Shown: positions 33,545 to 41,877 of the stretch, piece by piece
Layout: every line of letters begins with the position of its first letter
How positions within the stretch are numbered: position 1 is the stretch's first letter
Source of the DNA: Kofleriaceae bacterium
GTDB taxonomy: Bacteria > Myxococcota_A > Polyangia > Haliangiales > Haliangiaceae
DNA: 64,000 nt
Direction: 5' to 3'
Assembly (NCBI GenBank): GCA_024762925.1
Contig: JANTGM010000005.1
Location: forward strand, 1-64,000
Notes under the pieces: model-generated
What the model saw: the letters and a program-made list of their open reading frames with translations, nothing else
Databases searched by the model: none
Told to the model about the DNA's origin: nothing
Position numbers and translations under genes: made by a program

Positions 33545-34495
33545 TTAGATCCACAATCGTCGTGGCAGGGAGCCACCGCGCCAGGCCAGAGCCTTGGACA
33601 CGACCATCGCCTTGTCGGCATTGCCAAGCTGAGGGCGCTTGGTGAGCAGCTGACCGGCATGGCTATCGATCTTCTCGAGAATCCGCATACCACCGTGCCA
33701 GGAGATGGCCATCTCGACGGCGATGTCATCACCGACCTGTTGAACCAGTGGGCGAGCACGCATAAAGCTCGCTCGAGTTCGAGCGACTAAGAAATGTACC
33801 AAGTCGGCAAATCCATTTTCCGGGGAGAGCCCTTCGAGGCGCGGCACTGAGACGCCAAAATGTCGGAGGTCATCGATCGGTACGTAGAGCCTTCCACGAG
33901 ATAGGTCATGGGCCATGTCCTGCCAGAACTTTGCCTCTGCAAGCGCGTTGGCGAGTTCGTTGACGTGACGCAAGAGCCCAGGTTCACGACATCCACTCAG
34001 GTAGAGAAAAAGCTGTCCAACGGGCTCGGCGGCGAGCGAGGTATAGGAGCGCAATTCCTGGTAGGTCGAAAACTGGGCAGCGTCGAGGTCAGCGCGAAAC
34101 CCCGAGAGAAGTGCACTAAAGGGGGTAATCGGCAGGTCAAAGCGACGAATGGTATCCGCCAAAGCCACAAAGACCGGATGGTCAGGGGGCTCGCCGTGGA
34201 AACAGTCTTCAAGTCGCTGCTCCCAGCGATCGAGCTCTAGGGAGCGCCGTCCCTCAAACTCAGGCTCGTCCGCAAAGTCATCCGCGACACGCGCAAAACC
34301 GTAGACCGCCCAGATGTGCTTTCGCAGGTGGGAGGGAACGAACCTAGAGGCGACGGGAAAGTTGTGGTGACGCGCTCGGGCCATTGCCTCGCAGTAGCGA
34401 TAGCAAGCGCCAAGTTCGAGGTTCTCGGGCAGGCTGGGAGCTGTTTGGGGGGAGAGGTTTGAGACTTCGGCGAGGCCGAATACGCGATGGATCAT
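33545..34495 (-). CDS. hpnC: HpnC-type squalene/hydroxysqualene synthase
   Basis: The 316-residue protein is a squalene/phytoene-synthase-family enzyme. The opening YCEAMARARHHNFPVAS, the first Asp-rich motif ADDFADE and the second motif FWQDMAHDLSRGRLYVP match HpnC, which in the HpnCDE route turns presqualene diphosphate into hydroxysqualene. HpnD and HpnE are not in the window, so whether it makes hydroxysqualene, squalene or another C30 product is open. It is the last gene of the isoprenoid run; its start overlaps the mvaA stop by four bases. Confidence 0.87.
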   Translation of the reverse strand: MIHRVFGLAEVSNLSPQTAPSLPENLELGACYRYCEAMARARHHNFPVASRFVPSHLRKHIWAVYGFARVADDFADEPEFEGRRSLELDRWEQRLEDCFHGEPPDHPVFVALADTIRRFDLPITPFSALLSGFRADLDAAQFSTYQELRSYTSLAAEPVGQLFLYLSGCREPGLLRHVNELANALAEAKFWQDMAHDLSRGRLYVPIDDLRHFGVSVPRLEGLSPENGFADLVHFLVARTRASFMRARPLVQQVGDDIAVEMAISWHGGMRILEKIDSHAGQLLTKRPQLGNADKAMVVSKALAWRGGSLPRRLWI

Positions 34496-35709
34496 GGGCT
34501 GTCCTCGTTGTTCTTGTTGGCGCGTTCCACGATGCGAGAGTGTAGCGCCATATGACCGCGTTGAATGCCTTCTGTGGCAAGCGCTCGAAGCGCCGCAAGA
34601 TTACAGGCCAGGCCCGCCGCTGCACTTGCTGCTGCCAGGTCGCTGGCCGCAGTGCTGCCGAGAATCTTGAGTGAGAGCTGAGCAGCTCGGTGGACTTGGA
34701 GTGCACCGCCAACGGTCCCCACCGCCATCGGGATTGTCATTTCACCACGCAAAGCGTCATCGACGGCAGTCCAGACGGCCAGTGGTCGGTAGCGTCCACC
34801 TTGCGAGGCATAGGCATGAGCGCCCGCTTCTGCACTGCGCCAGTCGTTTGCGGTAGCCATCAGCACAGCATCAACGCCATTCATGATGCCCTTGTTGTGA
34901 GTGGCTGCTCGGTACGGATCAAGTTCGGCGAATCTCGATGCACTGACGATCGCATCACGCACGGTTTCTCCATCGTGTTGGCCCTTCGTGGCAAGCATGG
35001 CGTTGGGGATTGTGGCGCGGACCGTAACCGTTCGCTCGGCGGCAAGATTGGAGAGGATGCGAAGACCGATGGCGCCGCCCGTGATGTCAGCCAGGGTTTG
35101 CGCAACGCCCTCAGCGGCGGTGTTGACCAAGTTTGCGCCCATGGCATCACAGACATCGATGAGCAGGTGCACCACAACCATGCCGCCGTCGGGATCGCTG
35201 GGGCGAGAGAGGATTCGCGAACGCAGCCCAACGGGGCCGCCACCACGTCGCACAAGGCTGGCGCAGTGCTTTGCGGCAAGCCCTAGAATCTCGGAGTCAC
35301 GCTGTTGAATTTGCGCGCAAGCCTTGTCTGGGTCGGCCAAGTTGAGAAGCTGAATCTGCCCAATCATGATGGGAGCGGAGACATCGGCGAAGAAGCCGCC
35401 ACCTTCGCGAATCATCCGAGCTGCGTTGGACGCTGCAGCTACGACCGACGGTTCTTCGATGACCATCGGCAGCAGCATGTCGTGATTGTTGATGCGAAAG
35501 TTGAGACCGATTCCAAAGGGCAGGCTGTAGCGACCCACGACGTTTTCAATCATCTGGTCACAAGTAGCGGAGTCTAGCCCGCCACTGTCCAACGCTGTTA
35601 GCGAGTCATCTTCGAGCTCCAAACGGGTCTGAAGAAGCTCTCGGCGCTTCGGGATATCGAGCTTGTAAAAGCCTGGGATGCGGGAACTAGACACGGCGAA
35701 TTTGGACAC
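34492..35709 (-). CDS. mvaA: Hydroxymethylglutaryl-CoA reductase, class II
   Basis: The 405-residue enzyme reduces HMG-CoA to mevalonate. It shows ENVVGRYSLPFGIGLNF near the start, DAMGANLVNTAAE, the catalytic-lysine region HNKGIMNGVDAV and the late catalytic histidine in RGHMALHSRIVE. It is soluble and lacks the class I membrane domain. The GTG at 35709 is chosen because upstream codons would overlap the phosphomevalonate kinase gene; a GTG at 35694 is possible. HMG-CoA synthase, the preceding enzyme, is not in this cluster. Confidence 0.94.
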   Translation of the reverse strand: MSKFAVSSSRIPGFYKLDIPKRRELLQTRLELEDDSLTALDSGGLDSATCDQMIENVVGRYSLPFGIGLNFRINNHDMLLPMVIEEPSVVAAASNAARMIREGGGFFADVSAPIMIGQIQLLNLADPDKACAQIQQRDSEILGLAAKHCASLVRRGGGPVGLRSRILSRPSDPDGGMVVVHLLIDVCDAMGANLVNTAAEGVAQTLADITGGAIGLRILSNLAAERTVTVRATIPNAMLATKGQHDGETVRDAIVSASRFAELDPYRAATHNKGIMNGVDAVLMATANDWRSAEAGAHAYASQGGRYRPLAVWTAVDDALRGEMTIPMAVGTVGGALQVHRAAQLSLKILGSTAASDLAAASAAAGLACNLAALRALATEGIQRGHMALHSRIVERANKNNEDSP

Positions 35710-35734
35710 GGTGATAACAACAACGGGGCGCGGT

Positions 35735-36676
35735 TTATTCGCCGACCTTACTCGCTTGAGATTGCAAACGCACGCCTTGGTGCGCGGGTGCCAAAGGTGG
35801 GCAGGAAATTCCGTGATCGGCCAGTTTCTCTGTGAAGGCGGCCGCGTCTTGGGCGCTTGCAAAGGCGCCGAGCGCCAAGTCGCCACCGCCGGCCCCGGTC
35901 GGTTTCACTGCGCCGCCAAGTTGCTCAGCGATGTCCTGCATTTGGGTGTGAACTGGCAGCCAGAGCGGGGCGTTTGCCGCGCGCCCTAGGGCGTCGACAG
36001 CTTGCCCTGCGAGGCGGATGGCGGCAATCGCATCCCCTGCATTGCTTGCCGCGATTAGCGCTTGGGCGGTTTCGGAAATCGCATTGCAAAGGGCCTGATA
36101 ACGAGCGTTGTTGCCTTCGCGAAGGGTACGCACCTGAGACACAAGGGAGGTCGTCGAGGCAGATTGGCCGCACCACGGAAAGACAAGGTGCAAATCGGAG
36201 GGCAGAGCCACCGGCGCGCAACTTGGTGTTGTTGAGAAGCGCAGACAGCCGCCATAGCTTGCGCTTGCCACGTCGGCACCTGAGCCCCGAGTCCCTTGCG
36301 GCTCTTGGGCGTCGCCATGGGCTTGCCTTGCCAAGGTATGCACGCGGTCCACATTGAAGTCGGCGCCCAACGCGAGCCCGATCGCCGCAACGGTGGCCGC
36401 TGCTGAGGAGCCCAGTCCGATCTTGTGTTCGCCCTCTCGAAAGGCGCTGGTGTCTACCCGAACGCGCTGAGCGGCGTCGGCTTGTGGGCTGTCATCACCA
36501 AATTCCTTGCACAAGACACGATGTGCTGCTTGTAAGAATGGCGAGAGGTGCTGCGGCGTGCTTTGCAGCGTAGCGCTTGCGAAGCGGTCGACCGCCAGCA
36601 TTACCGCCTCACTTCCATCGATGACCGCATACTCGCCCGCAAGCATGACCTTGCCAGGCGCCGTGCATATCGTCAT
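35735..36676 (-). CDS. Phosphomevalonate kinase (GHMP family)
   Basis: The 313-residue GHMP kinase opens with APGKVMLAGEYAVIDG and has the ATP motif KIGLGSSAAATVA. The later sequence GTRGSGADVASASYGGCLRF is typical of phosphomevalonate kinase of the ERG8 type. It phosphorylates mevalonate 5-phosphate to the diphosphate. Its position between mvaD and mvaA supports this. The start overlaps the mvaD stop by four bases (ATGA). Confidence 0.88.
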   Translation of the reverse strand: MTICTAPGKVMLAGEYAVIDGSEAVMLAVDRFASATLQSTPQHLSPFLQAAHRVLCKEFGDDSPQADAAQRVRVDTSAFREGEHKIGLGSSAAATVAAIGLALGADFNVDRVHTLARQAHGDAQEPQGTRGSGADVASASYGGCLRFSTTPSCAPVALPSDLHLVFPWCGQSASTTSLVSQVRTLREGNNARYQALCNAISETAQALIAASNAGDAIAAIRLAGQAVDALGRAANAPLWLPVHTQMQDIAEQLGGAVKPTGAGGGDLALGAFASAQDAAAFTEKLADHGISCPPLAPAHQGVRLQSQASKVGE

Positions 36677-37656
36677 GGGGATTCCGAGATGTTCTGAGCG
36701 CCGGGGCCAGCCTTGCTCACGATCACCTGGCCCACTTGGTCGATTTCGGTGAGGGCTGCCACGACCGCATCACTATCGGCTTCGGTCGTAAGAACTTTTA
36801 CATGCGGACCAGCATCCATCGTAGGGTACGCGCGAATGCCCGCTGTAGCGAGGTTCTCAACGGCATCTAGACAGCGCAGAGTTGCTGGCTGCCAATAGCG
36901 TACTGGTGGCCGTGATGCGAGGGCCGCAGCATGCATTGCCATCGCGCTTCCCTGGGTGACGGCACCAAGAGCTTCTAGATCGCGATTCGCGATAGCATCC
37001 CTGGCAGCGCGCAAATCGGGGGGCACGGACGCGAGCCAGGCTTGGTAGAGCGGAGACGTTGCGGCGCAATGGCCCATAGCATCACGGGAGGACACGCTCT
37101 TTTTCTTGCCGCCGCCGACGACTGCAATCACCATCCGCACAGGCCAGTTTCGTCCCTCTACGAGTTCTTCTGCGATGCTGTCTTTGCCATCGGCTCGCTC
37201 TCCTCGATGCCAGATGGCGAATCCGCCGAAAAGCGAGCGGGCCGCAGAACCGCTGCCCCGGCGTGCAAGCTCGCTCAGCTCTGTGCGAGTGAGAGAAAGA
37301 CCTGCTGCGCTCGTGGCTGCCACCGCAAGGGCCGCGTAGGCGGATGCGGATGAGGCGAGGCCGCTGGAGGTCGGAAAATCGTTCTTGCTATCAACGCTGG
37401 CGAACGTTGCAATGCCCGCCCGTTCTCGCACGATGTCGAGCCAAGGGCTTAGCCGAGACGTTGTGGCGCTTTTGCCATCAAGGAAGAGAGAATCGGCACG
37501 AAGGCGTTCATCGAACTGCACCGTGGTTGTCGTTCGAAGGGCATCGAGGGTGAGCGAGAGGCTTCCTTGGGCTGGCAGGTTGAGAGCGGTGTCGCGCTTT
37601 CCCCAGTATTTCACCAGGGCAATGTTGGCGCACGCTTGTGCGGTTGCTGCAGTCAT
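36673..37656 (-). CDS. mvaD: Diphosphomevalonate decarboxylase
   Basis: The 327-residue GHMP-family enzyme makes isopentenyl diphosphate from mevalonate diphosphate. The characteristic opening ANIALVKYWGKRD, the GSLSLTLD strand, the Ser-rich ATP loop PTSSGLASSASAYAAL and the catalytic-aspartate region AYPTMDAGPHVKVL are all present. It overlaps mvk by four bases upstream and the phosphomevalonate kinase gene by four downstream. Confidence 0.95.
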   Translation of the reverse strand: MTAATAQACANIALVKYWGKRDTALNLPAQGSLSLTLDALRTTTTVQFDERLRADSLFLDGKSATTSRLSPWLDIVRERAGIATFASVDSKNDFPTSSGLASSASAYAALAVAATSAAGLSLTRTELSELARRGSGSAARSLFGGFAIWHRGERADGKDSIAEELVEGRNWPVRMVIAVVGGGKKKSVSSRDAMGHCAATSPLYQAWLASVPPDLRAARDAIANRDLEALGAVTQGSAMAMHAAALASRPPVRYWQPATLRCLDAVENLATAGIRAYPTMDAGPHVKVLTTEADSDAVVAALTEIDQVGQVIVSKAGPGAQNISESP

Positions 37657-38582
37657 GTCGTGGCTCCGAGTGTAGTAACAAACGACTCGAAGTTCTCGGC
37701 TCCAAGGGCCGCACAGACCTCAAACTCGCGACCTGGAGCGAGCGCGATCATGGCTCCTCCGCCCCCAGCACCTGTGAGTTTTGCCCCCAAAGCACCAGCA
37801 TCCATCGCGACCTCGACCATAGCGTCGAGGCGGGGAAGGCCGACACCAATGATACCAAGTGCCTCATGGCAGGCCGACATGCAACGACCCAAGGTCTCCA
37901 TATCGCCGTTGCGCAGGGCGGCGATGCCTTCTTTGGCTCGGTCGCCCATCTCTGCAATCGCGGTGGCAGTTTGTCCTTGATCGCTTGTCATCTTGCTCGC
38001 AACGTTTGCGACTTGAACGGCCGTGCTTCGCTGGACCCCAGAGAGTCCCACGACAAGAGAGAGAGGCGGAACGTTCAGCGGCACAAGGCCACCCAAGCGA
38101 TCGTAACGGGCCATCCCTCCGCACTGGCTGAGCGCAACGTCAATGCCGCTGGGACGATCGTGAAACTGCGCTTCTCCCGCGCCGGCAATCGCCCGGTGCT
38201 CTTCTGGACTTGCATCGGGTGCAAGGCATCTGGCCACGGCCAAGCAGAGCGCTGCCGATGAGCCGAGTCCCGCTGCGGGCGGAATGTTCGAATCGGCATG
38301 GAGGGCAACTGAGTCGGCACGAGCTGCGAGGAGTAGCGCTCGCAGGGCCTTGCCGGGAGTGTCTTCGTCGGTGACAGACACCTCGATCTTCCAAGCTGGG
38401 ATCGAGAGCGTTGATAGACCATCGGTCGGTTTCGCTTGGCAACGGACCACGCGATCGATGGCGCCTGCGAGGGCGGTGTGGCCGTACACCACCGCATGCT
38501 CCCCCAAAACGATGATCTTGCCTCCAGCGCTGGCGGGCGCTGTGTGGGTCGAATTGCCGGGCGGCTCGCTAGCTGAGGGCAT
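37653..38582 (-). CDS. mvk: Mevalonate kinase
   Basis: The 309-residue GHMP kinase phosphorylates mevalonate. It has KIIVLGEHAVVYGH, the ATP loop PPAAGLGSSAALCLA, the substrate region GIDVALSQCGG and the C-terminal TGAGGGGAMIAL. The start overlaps the idi2 stop by fourteen bases. With its neighbours it completes the route from mevalonate to isopentenyl diphosphate. Confidence 0.93.
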   Translation of the reverse strand: MPSASEPPGNSTHTAPASAGGKIIVLGEHAVVYGHTALAGAIDRVVRCQAKPTDGLSTLSIPAWKIEVSVTDEDTPGKALRALLLAARADSVALHADSNIPPAAGLGSSAALCLAVARCLAPDASPEEHRAIAGAGEAQFHDRPSGIDVALSQCGGMARYDRLGGLVPLNVPPLSLVVGLSGVQRSTAVQVANVASKMTSDQGQTATAIAEMGDRAKEGIAALRNGDMETLGRCMSACHEALGIIGVGLPRLDAMVEVAMDAGALGAKLTGAGGGGAMIALAPGREFEVCAALGAENFESFVTTLGATT

Positions 38583-39627
38583 CGATCCAAGTGCGCAGCG
38601 GTGGCGCGATGCAAGTCCGTGCCGCTTGCAGGTCGTGAATGCTCTGGCACCCTGTTAGCAACAGGGTTGTGCGGATGGAATCAATGAGTGACACGATCAG
38701 CGCCTTGATGGCCTCTCGGCCACCGGTTCGCTGGGCGCGCAAAACGGGAGCAGCAAGGCCGCCGACGCTAGCACCTAGTGCGATGGCCCTGGTGATGTCG
38801 AGTCCTGTGCGAATTCCCCCGCTCGCAACAACGTGAAGATTTGCCTTTGCGCAGGCGTGCACGCTGGCAGCTGTGGGAATGCCCCAATCCCAAAACTCGT
38901 CTCCCAACCGCTCTTGGACACTGCCCTCAGCGGCTCTGTGCCGCTCAACGGCCGTCCACGAAGTTCCACCAGCTCCGCTCACATCTACATGAGAGACCCC
39001 GGACCTTGCCAGAGCCCTTGCGGCCTGGGGCGAGAGTCCACATCCCGTTTCTTTGACGATCAGAGGAATTCCTAGCCCCTCGGTCAGCTCTGCGATCGTC
39101 TGCAGGACTCCGCGGAAATCGCGATCGCCGCCCTCTTGAATCATCTCTTGTGCTGGGTTGAGATGCACCGCCATGGCGTCGGCGCCCACGGTATCTGCGA
39201 GCTCGCGAATCCGCGCCACGCCATAGTGCCGGGCTTGGACCGCTCCAATGTTGCCAATGATGAGAGCGTCAGGAGCCACATCGCGAACTTGGTAGGTGGC
39301 GGCGAGCTCGGGCTTTTCCGCCATGGCGCGCTGAGAGCCGAGCCCAAAGCCAATCCCCATCTCTTGAGCCACGGCAGCAAGATCTTTGTTGATTGCCTCG
39401 GCTTGGGCGGTGCCGCCCGTCATGCCTGTGATGAGCAATGGGGATCTAAGTGTTTTCCCTAAGAAAGGAACGCTCAAGTCAATGTCGTCTTCAGCGAGCT
39501 CGGGAAGACTCTGGTGTATGAGTCGAACCGCCGATAGCAGCGTTCCCTGTTCTCGGAAATCCGCACGTCCGCTCGCCGCCACTTCAATGTGGTCCGCTTT
39601 TCGATCTTCAATCCCGCTAGTCGACAT
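38569..39627 (-). CDS. fni: Type 2 isopentenyl-diphosphate isomerase
   Basis: The 352-residue FMN enzyme interconverts isopentenyl and dimethylallyl diphosphates. Visible landmarks are RKADHIEVA at the start, the flavin region SPLLITGMTGGT, MGIGFGLGSQRAM, the HLNPAQE metal/substrate motif and the phosphate-binding DVSGAGGTSW and ASGGIRTGLDITRA. The ATG at 39627 has GAGGCG upstream and begins the conserved domain. It overlaps the upstream metzincin-like gene by eleven bases. Confidence 0.94.
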   Translation of the reverse strand: MSTSGIEDRKADHIEVAASGRADFREQGTLLSAVRLIHQSLPELAEDDIDLSVPFLGKTLRSPLLITGMTGGTAQAEAINKDLAAVAQEMGIGFGLGSQRAMAEKPELAATYQVRDVAPDALIIGNIGAVQARHYGVARIRELADTVGADAMAVHLNPAQEMIQEGGDRDFRGVLQTIAELTEGLGIPLIVKETGCGLSPQAARALARSGVSHVDVSGAGGTSWTAVERHRAAEGSVQERLGDEFWDWGIPTAASVHACAKANLHVVASGGIRTGLDITRAIALGASVGGLAAPVLRAQRTGGREAIKALIVSLIDSIRTTLLLTGCQSIHDLQAARTCIAPPLRTWIDALS

Positions 39628-40996
39628 CGCCTCGGGGTGTACCACAGCGTCGATTGCTGATGAATAGGGCTGCCAAGAGGAGCAGGAATGCAACGCCTCT
39701 GCCAGTGCCCCCGCCGGTTTGGCAAAACCCCGCATTGCCGGCTTGGATTGGCACGCAAATGCGTTCATCCGCCTGCGCATCAATACACTTGAAGTCCACA
39801 GGACAGCTGTTCTCGTCATTGCCGCAGCGAGCCGTGCAGATGCCGATGGTGCCGGGAAGCGAGCCCGGCTCCACAGCGCACAAACCGGTTTGGCAACCGT
39901 CAGCTCGGTCGCAGGTTGCTCCAAGGCCCGTGGAATTGCCCGGACCTAGCACACACAGGCCGTCGACGCAGAGGTGCGCGAAGTCGCACTCCTCACGGGA
40001 GGTACACGCTTCTTGCTGAACGGAGACGATGGTCGAACCGTATTGCCCTCGGTCGTCGAAGATTCGCACTTCAACTTCATGAGGCCCAGGGGCGAGGGTT
40101 CGCGGGGCTTCATACGCGAACGGCTCGGCATCGCGACTATCGATTCGGCGCTCGTCAATCCACAGCTCGCTGCGAGTGATGGCAAAGTCGTCGATTCCGG
40201 TGGCTCGCACTGCAAAGCCCACAGGGACCATGGCGTTGTCCAAAGGTTCTTGCACAAAGACCTGAGGAACAATGCCCTCTCCGAGAAACTCTAAGAGGTA
40301 CTGATAACTGTTTTGGGTTGTGCCACCACAGCTGCAGTCGCGCTCGGAAAACTCCCCACAGGGTGCCTCGACGTCTTGAAACTGCTTGTTTGGGCAGCCT
40401 GGTAAGTAGGTGAGGGGGTCGTTGCACTGCATCTCGTGGTCGAGACCAAAGGCGTGTGCCGACTCTTGACCAACGACATTGCACAGCTCCTTCATGTCAT
40501 CGTAGAGAACCGCAAAGGTGAAGCTCATGGCGTTTTCGATTGGCCCGCACGCGAAGGGCGCCACGCCTCCTGCCATGGGAAATCCAAGCTCGGCTCCCGT
40601 TCCGGCGACAATGGCTTCGTAGTGCGGCTCGTTGCCAGGGTCTTGGTCGACGACGGAAATCTCAAAGCGCGAGTAGAGTTGCTGGACACATGCCTTCATT
40701 GCCTCCCAGTCTTCATCGCTGTGCGGAAACTCCGAGAGCTCTCGCGGGCTTCCAATGATGCTGGAGTGATCGCTTCGCGAGTCTTCAAAGCCCGGCGCGA
40801 TGGTGCAGCCCCCCTTACAGCGATTGAGGAAGAGCAGGCGTGAGCCAGTATTGGTGCCAGCGTTGACGAGGGCGGGTGGAGCGGGCAGCCGCATGCCTCT
40901 TGGCGCCGCGCTGGCGGTTGTTTGCGACATTGGGACAAATGCCGCACCAACGGCAAAGAGCCCAGCGAGCAGAATCAATTCGGATGGGCGTTGCAC
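39617..40996 (-). CDS. Secreted metzincin-like protein with MYXO-CTERM-like tail
   Basis: The 459-residue protein is exported (LILLAGLFAVGAAF) and contains QESAHAFGLDH at residues 177-187. This matches the metzincin zinc motif HExxHxxGxxH except that the first histidine is glutamine. A beta-sandwich-like region follows (about 240-330), then cysteine-rich modules (TSREECDFAHLCVDGLC and DGCQTGLC). The C-terminus has FCQTGGGTGRG, a hydrophobic helix and NRR, resembling a MYXO-CTERM sorting signal. It is probably cell-surface bound and may be an inactive or altered protease. The GTG start overlaps the previous stop by one base (TAGTG). Its place inside an isoprenoid operon is unexplained. Confidence 0.75.
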   Translation of the reverse strand: MQRPSELILLAGLFAVGAAFVPMSQTTASAAPRGMRLPAPPALVNAGTNTGSRLLFLNRCKGGCTIAPGFEDSRSDHSSIIGSPRELSEFPHSDEDWEAMKACVQQLYSRFEISVVDQDPGNEPHYEAIVAGTGAELGFPMAGGVAPFACGPIENAMSFTFAVLYDDMKELCNVVGQESAHAFGLDHEMQCNDPLTYLPGCPNKQFQDVEAPCGEFSERDCSCGGTTQNSYQYLLEFLGEGIVPQVFVQEPLDNAMVPVGFAVRATGIDDFAITRSELWIDERRIDSRDAEPFAYEAPRTLAPGPHEVEVRIFDDRGQYGSTIVSVQQEACTSREECDFAHLCVDGLCVLGPGNSTGLGATCDRADGCQTGLCAVEPGSLPGTIGICTARCGNDENSCPVDFKCIDAQADERICVPIQAGNAGFCQTGGGTGRGVAFLLLLAALFISNRRCGTPRGDVD

Positions 40997-41877
40997 TACA
41001 ACACGTAGATGATCACAAAAACGCTCGCAGCCCAAGCACCAAGGTTTACGAGGAAGGGCCAATCGCGCAAGATCGCGTCGGTTGGACTTTCTGGCTCCTT
41101 CATCCAGAGCGCAATCTGGAGAAATCGGGCGATCCCAATGATGCAAAACGGCAGGGTCCAGAACAATTGGTCGGTCTCGAAGAACTCGATCGTGTGAATG
41201 TCACGGGTGTAGAGAGCGTAGGAGGCACAGGTGCCAATGCACAAAATCAGTAGGACAAAGCGCAAGGTGGAGGTGCTGTAGCCACCTAGGGCAGGGCGAG
41301 TCTCTCGTGGATCACGGCCAGCATACTCTGCGGCGAACAACTCGTGGGCGCGTTTTCCAAAGCCGAGAAAACAGGCCAGAAGCGCGGTGCATGCCAGGAG
41401 CCAAGCCGAGACCGGCACATCGATGGCATAGCCGCCGGCGAGAACACGGAGGCAGAAGCCAACCCCGATCATCAAGACGTCAAGGTATGCGATGCGCTTG
41501 AGGTACAGCGTGTAGGCGAGGTTGTTTACCAAGTAGCCACCAGCGACAAGAGCGAGCATGGGAGCGAGAGCCGCCGATGCACCGAGTGCGCCAATCGCAA
41601 GACCGATACTCAGCCATAGTGCAGTGCGTTCGCCGAGCTCGCCAGAGGCGATGGGACGGTTGCGCTTGACAGGGTGTTTGCGATCGCTCTCAACATCCAG
41701 CAAGTCGTTAAACGCGTAGACTGCGCCACTGAGCGCACAGAAAACGGCAAACGCCGCAACAGCCCGCAGCGCAAACGCGGGCTCGAGCAGGTGCTTGGAG
41801 AAGACCAGAGCGGCTAGGACGAAGAAGTTCTTCACCCACTGCTTTGGGCGAAGTGTTCTCAGCGCGGCGTGTATCAC
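40996..41877 (-). CDS. UbiA-family prenyltransferase (decaprenyl-phosphate phosphoribosyltransferase-like)
   Basis: The 293-residue membrane protein has about eight or nine hydrophobic segments. The first Asp-rich motif is NDLLDVESDRKHPVKRNRPIA, very close to that of 5-phosphoribosyl-1-pyrophosphate:decaprenyl-phosphate transferases such as Rv3806c; the opening RPKQWVKNFFVLAAL also matches that group. The second motif, near GFGKRAHELFAAE, fits as well. It would move a sugar phosphate or aromatic group onto a polyprenyl carrier. Its stop overlaps the metzincin-like start by one base and its start overlaps the TRAP large-subunit stop by four. Confidence 0.85.
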   Translation of the reverse strand: MIHAALRTLRPKQWVKNFFVLAALVFSKHLLEPAFALRAVAAFAVFCALSGAVYAFNDLLDVESDRKHPVKRNRPIASGELGERTALWLSIGLAIGALGASAALAPMLALVAGGYLVNNLAYTLYLKRIAYLDVLMIGVGFCLRVLAGGYAIDVPVSAWLLACTALLACFLGFGKRAHELFAAEYAGRDPRETRPALGGYSTSTLRFVLLILCIGTCASYALYTRDIHTIEFFETDQLFWTLPFCIIGIARFLQIALWMKEPESPTDAILRDWPFLVNLGAWAASVFVIIYVL

